Assembly (NCBI RefSeq): GCF_000621445.1
Contig: NZ_JHYI01000012.1
Location: forward strand, 62,001 to 126,000
DNA length: 64,000 bases
From: Alkalihalobacillus bogoriensis ATCC BAA-922
GTDB lineage: Bacteria; Bacillota; Bacilli; Bacillales; Bacillaceae_F
Reading direction: 5' to 3'
The position numbers were made by a program, and so were the translations under genes. Within the stretch, counting starts at the first letter, position 1. Each line of letters opens with the position of its first letter. This document shows positions 54,446 through 63,170 of the stretch, piece after piece. Below the pieces are notes generated by a model. That model did not search any database and had not been told where the DNA came from. It worked only from the letters and a program-made list of their open reading frames with translations.

Positions 54446-54799
54446 CTAATTTGAAAAATTTGCCGCTCTCCACATCTCAATCTTTTCGGCAATTTCATAT
54501 TGCATTATATCTGATAGCAAAATATAATCTGTATGTTCAAGCGCTTCATTTATTTCATTTAAAATTTTATTCATCGATTCAATTTCTAATTTTTCTTTCT
54601 GTAAACTCTCTGTTAACACAGAAGCTTTTAACAACCATTCTAACCCATCGATAATTGCTGGTAACAAATTTATACCTTCTTCATATTTCGAAGCTGCAAA
54701 CTTTTCAATAAAAGTACCTATGCCGTTATGCAGTGTCTTACTATATTCTTTTGCAGATTCAAATGTTTCTTTCAACAACTCTTCTCTAGTTTGTTCCAT
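54446..54799 (-). CDS. Unknown helical protein between maf and legB
   Basis: 117 residues, not recognised. It is all alpha-helical by eye, with no signal or membrane segment: LLKETFESAKEYSKTLHNGI, LLPAIIDGLEWLLKASVLTE, NEINEALEHTDYILLSDIMQ, YEIAEKIEMW. A good GGGGGAATAACAGGG leader precedes the ATG. It lies 18 bases after the Maf gene and about 50 before legB, so it probably serves flagellin glycosylation, perhaps as a chaperone or adaptor of the transferase or its substrate. Confidence 0.75.
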   Translation of the reverse strand: MEQTREELLKETFESAKEYSKTLHNGIGTFIEKFAASKYEEGINLLPAIIDGLEWLLKASVLTESLQKEKLEIESMNKILNEINEALEHTDYILLSDIMQYEIAEKIEMWRAANFSN

Positions 54800-54817
54800 C
54801 CCTGTTATTCCCCCATT

Positions 54818-56740
54818 TTAATCTTCAAACATTTCATTCATTAAAGGTGTATCAATCGATTTCACTTTACCAGTTGTTAAAATCTCAATTCCCCGGATGT
54901 ATTCTTCCTTAATTTTATCTAGTGTGTTTTTCAACTCATCTGCTTTATTTCCACTTCCTTTTAAAAGCGAAATGAAAGAACCTACATCTTCAATATGGCT
55001 GTATTTATGAACAATTTGTCTAAATCTCGCCTGCATAGCTTGAGTGATAAACGATACATTGTCATTCATAATATAAGATTTTTCAAGCTTTGTTATCCCA
55101 GAAACTAGAACTTTAAAATTCTTCTCGGTTATTAAATCATCTTTATTTTTTAGCTGTACATATTTGGTGTGTAGTTTTTCAAAACTTGATAACACACTTG
55201 ATATTATTTTTTCAATTTCGTCCAATTGCTTTAATTCGCTTTGAAAAAATGCAAGGGCTCCTTTCTTTACTTCATCCAGATTTTGAGTAGGTCTGACAGA
55301 TTCCATCACTTGTCTAAACTCGGGTTTTTCATCTAAGTCGTTCATATAAGTTTCGATAACCTCTTGTAATGGTATTGGTGTTGCCCCTTCTATATTGGCA
55401 CCACCCTCAGTAGCATTGATATAAGTTATTCCTGGGTTTGTAGCGATTACTTCTTCAAACCATCTACGGAAAGTATCCCAAATTGAGGTTGTCAATACTT
55501 TATCTTTTTTATTATAAGACAATATTTCATATTTTATTTGGTTTACATCGTCATCCACGGTATTGTTCTCATGTTGGGTACTTTTTGCATGAGACTTCCC
55601 ATCATTTCCATAAGCTAAGTCTTGCCCAATCATCACAATAGGATTACACCCTAGTAAAATGGCCGTTGCAAAACTTAAATGTGCACAACTTAACCCATTA
55701 GGAAAATTATTCAATGTTGGTATATGCTCGCTCGCTAATTGCTCAAACCGTAATTCTTTTTTACTACACACCACTTTAGTTCCAGGGTATTCCTGAAAAA
55801 TTTTCGGATAAGCAACTACTTGCGATAACAAACAAGTTTTTTCATCATATAAATGTGTTTTATCTTTAAAAAAGTAATTATAAATAATCTTTGGTCTTTC
55901 CATTACAGAAGTAACATCCGAGATTATTCCTTTTTTCAATAGTTTCTCATAAGCTGAATCTGCACAAAAGATTAGTGCTTTATCTTTTACTTGATGGAGT
56001 AAATCGACATTTTTATCTAGAGATGGACCAGATGCTACACAAATCGCCGGCCTTCCTTCATAATATTTTCTTGCTTCTCTTAGTTGTGGATTGTCAAACG
56101 TGTATAAAACATTAGAAAAAAAGTGATTTATGCCTAATAACGTATCTTCTACACTATTACCAATTCGCATTGTTCTTGAAACAATTGCTTCCCGAAACTC
56201 TTTTAAAATACTCTTTAAATACTCTTGTTCATACAAACGATTAATATATGTTAATTGAATTAACTCTGCATTTACTGAAGAATACACGACTAAACGGTCA
56301 GAATATAATTGCAATTGTTTATTAATATCCTCAATGCTTCCACCCATTAAATATACATCATTAGATTGGAGAATTTCTTGATTTCCCTCTATATTTAACG
56401 TTTGTATAAGCAAGTCTAGATTAGGTTCAATAACAACAACCTTTGCCGCTTTAATCTTCTTTTTTAATAAATACTTCACTTCACTTCCTGCACCGATACC
56501 TAATATAATAAATAGGCGACTTTTTAAATCTATATTATGAAAATGCTTTACAACATCATTGTGTGCATTGTATTTGCTATGTGAATAAAATAATTTCCCT
56601 TCATTATCAACAAGACGATACACCGTTATGTTATCTTTTGAAATTACCGTTTCAATTTCCCTGGTAACTTTATGGCTACTTATTTTTTCATACAAAAAAT
56701 AATTTTTTTCTTTTACTAATTCAAGTATGTTTTTCATCAT
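54818..56740 (-). CDS. Motility-associated factor (Maf) glycosyltransferase, MptE-like/DUF115 domain
   Basis: 640 residues. The central DUF115 domain (about 200-420) shows RPAICVASGPSLDKNVDLLH, ALIFCADSAYEKLLKKGIIS, VVCSKKELRF, NFPNGLSCAHLSFATAILLG and PIVMIGQDLAYGNDGKSHAK. Maf proteins transfer pseudaminic or legionaminic acid to Ser/Thr of flagellin in the cytosol. It lies between hag and the leg genes. Two adjacent ATG codons (56740, 56737) follow a GGTGGT; the frame is open further to 56809 through the hag terminator, which argues against that start. Confidence 0.9.
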   Translation of the reverse strand: MMKNILELVKEKNYFLYEKISSHKVTREIETVISKDNITVYRLVDNEGKLFYSHSKYNAHNDVVKHFHNIDLKSRLFIILGIGAGSEVKYLLKKKIKAAKVVVIEPNLDLLIQTLNIEGNQEILQSNDVYLMGGSIEDINKQLQLYSDRLVVYSSVNAELIQLTYINRLYEQEYLKSILKEFREAIVSRTMRIGNSVEDTLLGINHFFSNVLYTFDNPQLREARKYYEGRPAICVASGPSLDKNVDLLHQVKDKALIFCADSAYEKLLKKGIISDVTSVMERPKIIYNYFFKDKTHLYDEKTCLLSQVVAYPKIFQEYPGTKVVCSKKELRFEQLASEHIPTLNNFPNGLSCAHLSFATAILLGCNPIVMIGQDLAYGNDGKSHAKSTQHENNTVDDDVNQIKYEILSYNKKDKVLTTSIWDTFRRWFEEVIATNPGITYINATEGGANIEGATPIPLQEVIETYMNDLDEKPEFRQVMESVRPTQNLDEVKKGALAFFQSELKQLDEIEKIISSVLSSFEKLHTKYVQLKNKDDLITEKNFKVLVSGITKLEKSYIMNDNVSFITQAMQARFRQIVHKYSHIEDVGSFISLLKGSGNKADELKNTLDKIKEEYIRGIEILTTGKVKSIDTPLMNEMFED

Positions 56741-56771
56741 ATACCACCAATCACCAATTGTATTTAGAATT

Positions 56772-56800
56772 GACAAAAGCGACCAAGTTGGCCGCTTTTG
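56772..56800 (-). terminator. Terminator after hag
   Basis: Minus-strand stem CAAAAGCGGCCAA / TTGGTCGCTTTTG (one mismatch), between hag and the Maf gene. The T-run is weak, so some read-through into the glycosylation block is possible. Confidence 0.65.
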
Positions 56801-56817
56801 CAATTTCACTATCTATA

Positions 56818-57975
56818 TTATCCTAATAATTGAAGAACTGATTGAGGTTTTTGGTTAGCTTGTGCAAGCATAGCTTGAGAAGCTTGACCTAAGATGTTAG
56901 CACGAGTCATTTCCATTACCTCACGAGCCATATCAACGTCACGTACACGAGACTCAGCTGCTTGTAAGTTCTCAGACGCATTGTCTAAGTTAGCAATTGT
57001 GTGCTCTAAACGGTTTTGGTATGCACCAAGTTGAGAACGTTGTGCAGATACTTTTTCAATTGCATTGTTGATTGTTGTTACAGCTGTAGAAGCTTTGTCA
57101 TGAGCTTTAATATCTAATGGGTCGCCAGAAGTTGAGCGTAAACCTAGTGCGTCAGCTTTCATGTCATTAATTCCAACTTGGATTGATTGTCCACTGTTTG
57201 CACCGATTTGGAAGTTAAGTGCAGATGAAATGCTTGTTTGAGCAGCTTCTGCTTTTTTGAAGCTTAGTGTCACACTCTCACCAACAGCCATATTCTGTAA
57301 ACCACTAATTGTTAATGTACCCGCCCCAGAAAGAACACCGCCTAAGGTAGCAGCCGCTGAAGTAAGAGCGTTTAACGTTATTCCTGATTGAGCTGGGTCA
57401 CTTAATTTAAACAATGTACCTGCAGATGCATCATTTATTCTTGTAATTGTGATTGTTCCAGTAGTAGCTGCAGCAGAAACATTACCTAAATTAATAGTAG
57501 CTTTTGAGTTGTTTTGCACATCTACGCTACCATCGATTTTCTTAGCAAGACCTTTTTTGTCGCCATTTAATAATTTTTGAGTATTGAACTCAGTAGTGTT
57601 AGCGATACGATCGATTTCACTTGTTAACTGATCGATTTCTTTTTGAAGCTCTTCACGGTCAGTTTCAGTGTTCGTGTCGTTTGAAGATTGAACAGCTAGT
57701 TCACGCATACGTTGAAGGATAGAGTGTGTTTCGTTTAAAGCACCCTCAGCTGTTTGAATTAAAGAGATACCGTCTTGAGCATTACGAGAAGCTTGGTCTA
57801 AACCACGGATTTGTCCACGCATTTTTTCAGAGATTGCTAAACCTGCAGCGTCATCTCCTGCACGGTTAATACGAAGACCTGAAGATAATTTCTCCATTGC
57901 CTTAGAACCCGCTGTGTTGTTAACTCCCATTTGACGGAAAGTGTTTAATGCTGAAATATTGTTGTTGATAATCAT
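56818..57975 (-). CDS. hag: Flagellin
   Basis: Filament subunit of 385 residues; B. subtilis Hag has 304. The conserved ends are plain: MIINNNISALNTFRQMGVNN, AGDDAAGLAISEKMRGQIRG and GALNETHSILQRMRELAVQS at the start, RVRDVDMAREVMEMTRANIL and QANQKPQSVLQLLG at the end. The middle (about 150-290) is rich in Thr, Ser, Ala and Gly and probably carries the legionaminic acid. The ATG at 57975 has AAGGAGG 7 bases before it. Confidence 0.97.
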   Translation of the reverse strand: MIINNNISALNTFRQMGVNNTAGSKAMEKLSSGLRINRAGDDAAGLAISEKMRGQIRGLDQASRNAQDGISLIQTAEGALNETHSILQRMRELAVQSSNDTNTETDREELQKEIDQLTSEIDRIANTTEFNTQKLLNGDKKGLAKKIDGSVDVQNNSKATINLGNVSAAATTGTITITRINDASAGTLFKLSDPAQSGITLNALTSAAATLGGVLSGAGTLTISGLQNMAVGESVTLSFKKAEAAQTSISSALNFQIGANSGQSIQVGINDMKADALGLRSTSGDPLDIKAHDKASTAVTTINNAIEKVSAQRSQLGAYQNRLEHTIANLDNASENLQAAESRVRDVDMAREVMEMTRANILGQASQAMLAQANQKPQSVLQLLG

Positions 57976-58027
57976 TGATATTTCCTCCTTGAAATTAGAT
58001 GTTTTTTTTAACCACATCCATGTGGTT
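57976..58027 (-). promoter_or_regulatory. hag leader with CsrA-type binding sites
   Basis: The mRNA forms the hairpin AACCACA-UGGA-UGUGGUU (58010-58027) with GGA in its loop; ACAUGGAUGU fits the CsrA consensus ACARGGAUGU at nine of ten places. The second GGA-containing site is the ribosome site AAGGAGG itself. This is the two-site layout by which CsrA blocks hag translation in B. subtilis. Confidence 0.7.
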
Positions 58028-58089
58028 ATTTAGTATGTTCAGCAGGTCTGCTACCCGGCCGTGGTAACAACCCCTGCCTTACACTAGTT

Positions 58090-58115
58090 ATATCGTCATG
58101 GAAGCGAAGAGTTTA
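58090..58115 (-). promoter_or_regulatory. Sigma-D promoter of hag
   Basis: TAAA (58112-58115), 14 bases, GACGATAT (58090-58097) on the minus strand, giving a leader of roughly 105 bases. Confidence 0.8.
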
Positions 58116-58206
58116 ATAGTTTTTATAAATTTTTTATACTTTTTTTAATAGAAATTTTTAACATAAAATCATATACCGTACAAAAAACAGCGGAAAGCCC
58201 TTAGTA

Positions 58207-58446
58207 TCAGGCTTTTCCGCTGTTTTGATTTCCTCCTAACAATTGTTGAATTGCATCTAAAGAAACATTTCCAGCTTGGCTATTTTCTTGTTGGATTGAT
58301 AAATATACTTCTTTTCGATGAATTTCTATATGTTTCGGTGCCTTTATTCCTACTTTCACTTGTTCGCCTTCAACAGACAGGATTGTCATTTCAATGTCAT
58401 CACCAATTTTTATCACTTGGTTTGTTTTTCTTGTTAAAACGAGCAT
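58207..58446 (-). CDS. csrA: Carbon storage regulator CsrA
   Basis: 79-residue dimeric RNA-binding protein ([40 protein letters not shown]) that represses flagellin translation. The second of two adjacent ATG codons gives the normal MLVLTRK start, 7 bases after AAAGGAGG. The first ATG (58449) would overlap the fliW stop by four bases. FliW binds and inhibits CsrA in B. subtilis; all three partners are here side by side. Confidence 0.96.
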   Translation of the reverse strand: MLVLTRKTNQVIKIGDDIEMTILSVEGEQVKVGIKAPKHIEIHRKEVYLSIQQENSQAGNVSLDAIQQLLGGNQNSGKA

Positions 58447-58895
58447 CATTTTTCCTCCTTTGCTGTTGTTAACAAAGGAAACAGTAAATGTTTCGTTGTA
58501 TAATCGCTATCTGACAATACAATTTGCTTCCCTTTATTTTGTTTTAAATTGATAACAATCGGTCCTTGAAGGTTCGCTGTCGTTTCATTAAAGGGAGCAT
58601 GTACCGTAAGTAAAACAAAAATCGCAGCATCGCCTTCTGATTCAAGTTCTAATTGTTCAATTGTCGATTCCGATAATTGAACTTTATAATCACTGTAAAA
58701 GCTAAACGGATCTGCTATAACAAAAGCACAATCAACAGTATGTAGCGATTGTAATGTTAAAAATTTTGAATCCTCACTAAAAGGAAGGACAATAAATTCA
58801 TGTTCCTCTTCAAACGCTGGCAAGCCTTTTTCAAACGTAATAATATGTTGCTTGTCCACTTCTACTTCTCCTAAAAACTTTGTATTTATTTTCAT
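58446..58895 (-). CDS. fliW: Flagellar assembly factor FliW
   Basis: 149 residues, with [40 protein letters not shown] and [20 protein letters not shown] typical of the family. It antagonises CsrA and is itself bound by flagellin. The ATG at 58895 has GGTG upstream; a GTG four codons earlier is less likely. A terminator-like hairpin stands between it and the preceding gene. Confidence 0.94.
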   Translation of the reverse strand: MKINTKFLGEVEVDKQHIITFEKGLPAFEEEHEFIVLPFSEDSKFLTLQSLHTVDCAFVIADPFSFYSDYKVQLSESTIEQLELESEGDAAIFVLLTVHAPFNETTANLQGPIVINLKQNKGKQIVLSDSDYTTKHLLFPLLTTAKEEK

Positions 58896-58933
58896 TTTTT
58901 TCACCACTCACTTTTATTTTTATTTATTGTAAC

Positions 58934-58969
58934 AAAAAAAGTCACTAAAACACAGTTAGTGACTTTTTT
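58934..58969 (-). terminator. Terminator-like hairpin between the DUF6470 gene and fliW
   Basis: Minus-strand AAAAAAGTCACTAA / TTAGTGACTTTTTT with a loop of about seven bases and a T-run. It overlaps the stop of the upstream gene and would split the operon. Confidence 0.75.
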
Positions 58970-59549
58970 ACATTCCTCTATTCACATGTTGACCTACTAC
59001 ACTAAAAGAAATTGATTCTTTTTGTTTCAGATAAACCCCCGTTTTCCAATCAGCCACTTGATACTTCGGCTTATTTGTCTTTACTTGTATATCAAACCGA
59101 TTAGGAGAATGATATATGTTAAGATCAGAAGGGATATAGGAAAACTTTACCTTTTCTGTTCCTTTTGGAACTTGCGTATATTTAAAGTCAAAATCAAAAA
59201 TCTTACCGTGTTCCACAGCAAGTCGTGGAATCACATTAGAACCATTTTCTATTTTCATCATGGCATCACCATCGCGCATTTTTTTTGCCATGTATTCATA
59301 AATTTTTGACGTTGTTTGTTGTGCATGCTCTGTCGCTTTTCGTAAAGGACTTTTGAGCCCTGCATCTGCAAATGCTTCAGTTTGATCAATAAATAATTGT
59401 GATGCCGTTCGGCTAATTGAAATATTCTCAACCGCATTACCCTTGATGTTCATATTGGCAGATTCTTGTGTGATTTTCATTGGAGGGGTATAGGATTTAA
59501 GGCCAATTTTTGCATCTTTCGTTGATATATCCAAATATGGTACAGTCAT
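58968..59549 (-). CDS. DUF6470 family protein (YviE-like)
   Basis: 193 residues, no signal peptide. It begins YLDISTKDAKIGLKSYTPPM and has TTSKIYEYMAKKMRDGDAMM and a C-terminal YQVADWKTGVYLKQKESISF. B. subtilis yviE occupies the same place between flgL and fliW; the function is unknown. GGGGGAAGGG precedes the ATG. Confidence 0.85.
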   Translation of the reverse strand: MTVPYLDISTKDAKIGLKSYTPPMKITQESANMNIKGNAVENISISRTASQLFIDQTEAFADAGLKSPLRKATEHAQQTTSKIYEYMAKKMRDGDAMMKIENGSNVIPRLAVEHGKIFDFDFKYTQVPKGTEKVKFSYIPSDLNIYHSPNRFDIQVKTNKPKYQVADWKTGVYLKQKESISFSVVGQHVNRGM

Positions 59550-59568
59550 TTACCCTTCCCCCATTAAG

Positions 59569-60660
59569 CTATCTTAAGAAATCTAATAACGTCGGTTGCA
59601 TGATACGTGCCCCCGCTGATAATGCTGCACGGTGAACACTTTCTTGTGTAATGAGCTCCATAATAACCCGCTCGATATCAATATCTTCATTGTCCGACAT
59701 GACACGTCTCGCTACAATTTCCTGCTCCATGACACGTTGATCAATCATTTCAACCCGGTTAACACGTGCCCCTAGCTCTGCTCGTTCAGAGACGACATTA
59801 TCAATCGATTTATCTAGTTTGTTTAAAAACCCGCTTAATTCTTCTGAAGATATATTCGGGTTATTTAAATCAGTGACAAGTTTATTTAAATCTGCAAACA
59901 TTTCCGCAGAAAATACATTTTGCGGTCGGATGTTAACAGGCATATGAATCCCTTTCATCACTTCAATCGCAACATTTTCATTATTTGTTGATAATGCCGC
60001 TTTTCTTGATAAGATGACTTCGTTATGCTGAAGAGTTTCTGGTGCATTATCCCCTTGTTGATAGTTTAAAGCAAACTCAGGTCCTTCCCCTACAGTAATC
60101 GTTTCATCCCCATTAACAAACGCCGTGCCGTTAAACGTAAATTGTTTATTATTATGATTAATCACAAAGTCTTGTTGTGCTGCTGTATTAAAATTACCAA
60201 ATGGAATATTAATATTATTTAAATCAACCGGTTTATTTGTTGTGTTTGTACCGTTAAAAATATACTTCCCATTTACACTCGTATTTGCTAATGAAGCAAT
60301 ATGTTCATTGATTTGTTGGACTTCTTTTGCAATATTTGCTCGCTGAGAGGCATCATACGTGTCATTTGATGCTTGAACAACAAGCTCACGAACGCGGTGT
60401 AGCGCTTGTGTCACTTTATCCAACCCAGAATCAGCATTATCCATCCAAGAGTACACTTCACTTAAATTCCGTTTAAATTGCTCAACTTCTACTACTTCTG
60501 TACGGTAACGCATTCCTTTCATCGCAACCACTGGGTCTTGTGAAGCTCTCGTAATTTTTTTCTGAGAAGCTAATTGATCCTGAAGTCTTCCAAGGCGTTC
60601 ATATCCTTGATTAATATGGCGTAGCGTGTTTTGCGATAACATTGATTGTGTGATTCTCAT
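59569..60660 (-). CDS. flgL: Hook-filament junction protein FlgL (HAP3)
   Basis: 363 residues with the flagellin-like N-terminus RITQSMLSQNTLRHINQGYE and C-terminus LITQESVHRAALSAGARIMQ that form the coiled coil of the filament base. It joins FlgK to flagellin. AGGGTGA precedes the ATG. It follows flgK by about 20 bases. Confidence 0.95.
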   Translation of the reverse strand: MRITQSMLSQNTLRHINQGYERLGRLQDQLASQKKITRASQDPVVAMKGMRYRTEVVEVEQFKRNLSEVYSWMDNADSGLDKVTQALHRVRELVVQASNDTYDASQRANIAKEVQQINEHIASLANTSVNGKYIFNGTNTTNKPVDLNNINIPFGNFNTAAQQDFVINHNNKQFTFNGTAFVNGDETITVGEGPEFALNYQQGDNAPETLQHNEVILSRKAALSTNNENVAIEVMKGIHMPVNIRPQNVFSAEMFADLNKLVTDLNNPNISSEELSGFLNKLDKSIDNVVSERAELGARVNRVEMIDQRVMEQEIVARRVMSDNEDIDIERVIMELITQESVHRAALSAGARIMQPTLLDFLR

Positions 60661-60681
60661 CTATTCATTCACCCTACCTTA

Positions 60682-62292
60682 TTATCTTCCTACAATACCC
60701 ATTCCGTTAATAATACGGTCTAGCATTTCATCGACTAACGTAATGTTTCTTGCTGCGGCGTTATATGCATGTTGAAACTGAATCATATTTGTTAACTCTT
60801 CATCTAACGATACACTGCTAACGGAATCTTTACGCATTTGAATACTTGTTAATAATGTTTGCGAATTCCCTTGGCGTCTCGCAGCTTCAGCTGTATCAAC
60901 TGCCATTTCACCAATAACACTTCGGTAAAACCCTTGGATATTTGTTGTAGCTCCATTTATGTTAAAACGTACATCTTTCATATTGGCCAACAATACTGCA
61001 TTACTTCCATCACCAGCAAAAGCTTCATTTCTAACTTGACCATTTACCGGAGCACCTGATGCTGCGATATTATCAGGTGATTGGCGAATTTCATCAGAAA
61101 CTCGAATTCTTGAAGCATATCCTTCGACATTTACAACCGCTCCGTTGTTTGTATCACTAAAAAATTGATAGCCGACATGTTGGCCACTATTAATCTCTGA
61201 AAGACTCCAGCCAGATTCATGGATTTTATTAAATTCTGATGCAAAAGTAAAAGCCATTATATCCAAATCACTTAACATTTCAGGGTAAATCCCTTTTACG
61301 ACTAAATTGCCATCTGCTCCTGGTACCGCATAGCCATACGCTTCAATTAATCCTTTTAATTTCCCAAATGTCTTAAACTCATCACCATTGAATTCTTCAT
61401 GTAGTGTAACAATTTCATTTCTATCGTTTAACTCACCGACTTGAATTTTATCGACGACACCATTCGTTTGTGTAACATTGATTCCATTCACTAGATTCGG
61501 GTCACTACCATTTACTAATGGAGGATTAATACGATTGCCACTGTTATCTACTAAATAAACGGTCATACGTCCTTCAGCAACGGGACTTGCTTTTCCACCG
61601 CTTCTTACATTCTCAGTTTGTACACTTACTAATCCGGACAAGCGGTCTACTAATCTATCACGCTCATCATACAAATCATTTGGTACATACCCATGTGGTT
61701 CTGTTTCACCAATTTTTTTATTTAAATCATTAATTTGTTGTAATAATGAATTGACTTCATTTTGCACTTCGCCAATTTCATGACCGATATCACGACGAAG
61801 GGCCGATAAGGAGTCATGTGCATAACGGAATGTATCTGCTACCGCTTCCCCACGTTGAACAACAACAGATCTAGCTCCAGCATCTTCTGGGTTAACCGCT
61901 AAATCTTGAAGGGATTGCCAAAAGCGGTCAATTGTATTCGCTAACCCATGTTCAGATGGTTCATTCATAATGTCTTCCATTCGTTGTAATGACTCAAAAC
62001 GGCCAGCCCAATAGCCAAACTTAGATGATTCTTCACGAAATTGCAAATCTAAAAATGACTCTCTCACCCGTTGAACAGATCCCGCTTGTACCCCAGTCCC
62101 TAACTGCCCAGGCATCATCGGACTATTTACAGATGGTGTTGGAAATCCTTGTGTTTGTTCAAAATTTACCCGTTGTCTCGTATAGCCAGGTGTATTGGCA
62201 TTGGCTATATTATGTCCTGTCGTATGAAGGGCATATTGTTGTGTTGTCATTGCACGGCGTGCCGTTTCTAATGCATGAAAAGTTGATGTCAC
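60682..62292 (-). CDS. flgK: Hook-associated protein FlgK (HAP1)
   Basis: 536 residues. N-terminal HALETARRAMTTQQYALHTT and GHNIANANTPGYTRQRVNFE, and C-terminal LTNMIQFQHAYNAAARNITL, are the conserved axial-protein ends. The start is GTG with GGAGGA about 8 bases before it. Confidence 0.96.
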   Translation of the reverse strand: MTSTFHALETARRAMTTQQYALHTTGHNIANANTPGYTRQRVNFEQTQGFPTPSVNSPMMPGQLGTGVQAGSVQRVRESFLDLQFREESSKFGYWAGRFESLQRMEDIMNEPSEHGLANTIDRFWQSLQDLAVNPEDAGARSVVVQRGEAVADTFRYAHDSLSALRRDIGHEIGEVQNEVNSLLQQINDLNKKIGETEPHGYVPNDLYDERDRLVDRLSGLVSVQTENVRSGGKASPVAEGRMTVYLVDNSGNRINPPLVNGSDPNLVNGINVTQTNGVVDKIQVGELNDRNEIVTLHEEFNGDEFKTFGKLKGLIEAYGYAVPGADGNLVVKGIYPEMLSDLDIMAFTFASEFNKIHESGWSLSEINSGQHVGYQFFSDTNNGAVVNVEGYASRIRVSDEIRQSPDNIAASGAPVNGQVRNEAFAGDGSNAVLLANMKDVRFNINGATTNIQGFYRSVIGEMAVDTAEAARRQGNSQTLLTSIQMRKDSVSSVSLDEELTNMIQFQHAYNAAARNITLVDEMLDRIINGMGIVGR

Positions 62293-62317
62293 TCTTTATT
62301 CCTCCACTCATTTTCGA

Positions 62318-62815
62318 TTATGCTCTTGAATCAAAGATAGAACGGCTCGCTCCGCCTTCATACTGATTCGATTTTGGACGTTTGTAATTTACATCTTCAT
62401 CTTGTTGCGGTGATAACATATCAAGGGAAAGGTTCACAAACCGCAACGAATCTTGAATTAATTGTTGGTTAAGTTCATTTTCTGCTTTTAATCCTTCAAT
62501 TTCTTCCAATAATTCTTGTTGCAGTTTTTCCAACACCTCTTGTTCTTCTGGAGATGTCATTTGAATTAACTGTGCCATCGTTACGCCTTCTGTTACCAAT
62601 CCCTTGCTATGCAAATACTGCTCAACAACAAACAATCGGTCTTGCTCTAATTTTTTTAGCTGTTGAATGACAACTGCCTCTTTTTTAATAAGCTGGTCAA
62701 GAGCCGGCATATCACCTTTTTTTAACACTTCGGCTTTTTCTTTTGCTAGTTTCCGAAACGCTTGATGTACCGAGAGTAATTCTTGCAACACTTCAGCAAT
62801 GTTCTTTGTTGACAT
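62318..62815 (-). CDS. flgN: FlgN-type flagellar export chaperone
   Basis: 165 helical residues (LLSVHQAFRKLAKEKAEVLK, LIKKEAVVIQQLKKLEQDRL, ELNQQLIQDSLRFVNLSLDM), the FlgN pattern. It escorts FlgK and FlgL to the export gate. Between flgM and flgK, with AAAGGAGGA before the ATG. Confidence 0.92.
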   Translation of the reverse strand: MSTKNIAEVLQELLSVHQAFRKLAKEKAEVLKKGDMPALDQLIKKEAVVIQQLKKLEQDRLFVVEQYLHSKGLVTEGVTMAQLIQMTSPEEQEVLEKLQQELLEEIEGLKAENELNQQLIQDSLRFVNLSLDMLSPQQDEDVNYKRPKSNQYEGGASRSIFDSRA

Positions 62816-62833
62816 ACCGGTTCCTCCTTTTGC

Positions 62834-63091
62834 TTATTTCACCCAAAAATCAACGAATTTACTTGCTACTTTTTTCGGGTCAACATGATAGTCACCTGAA
62901 GCAAGTTGTTCTTTAATTTGTTTCACTTTCTCTTCTCTTTCTAGTTCAATTCTTGAGCCTTTTTGCATCTCAATCGCTTCTTTCGAAATCTCTAGCTTGT
63001 CTGATTTTTTTGTTGCTTCGACAGCGGCTTGTTTTTCAATTTGTTTTTTATATGGATTGTTGTGTACGGGTTGAAAAGGATTAATTTTCAT
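62834..63091 (-). CDS. flgM: Anti-sigma-D factor FlgM
   Basis: 85 residues, ending in the sigma-binding part: KSDKLEISKEAIEMQ, KQIKEQLASGDYHVDPKKVA. It holds sigma-D inactive until the hook is complete and FlgM is exported. The ATG at 63091 follows GAGGTGAT; an ATG three codons earlier is less likely. A sigma-D promoter stands upstream, a feedback loop. Confidence 0.94.
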   Translation of the reverse strand: MKINPFQPVHNNPYKKQIEKQAAVEATKKSDKLEISKEAIEMQKGSRIELEREEKVKQIKEQLASGDYHVDPKKVASKFVDFWVK

Positions 63092-63138
63092 GAGTATCAC
63101 CTCGTCTATGCCTTTTTTTCATTTTCCTCTTATTGATA

Positions 63139-63166
63139 TTATCGGCTAAAACTTAGGAAATGTTAA
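63139..63166 (-). promoter_or_regulatory. Sigma-D promoter of flgM
   Basis: TAAC (63163-63166), about 16 bases, GCCGATAA (63139-63146) on the minus strand. The -10 is nearly the consensus GCCGATAT. Confidence 0.7.
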
Positions 63167-63170
63167 CTTT

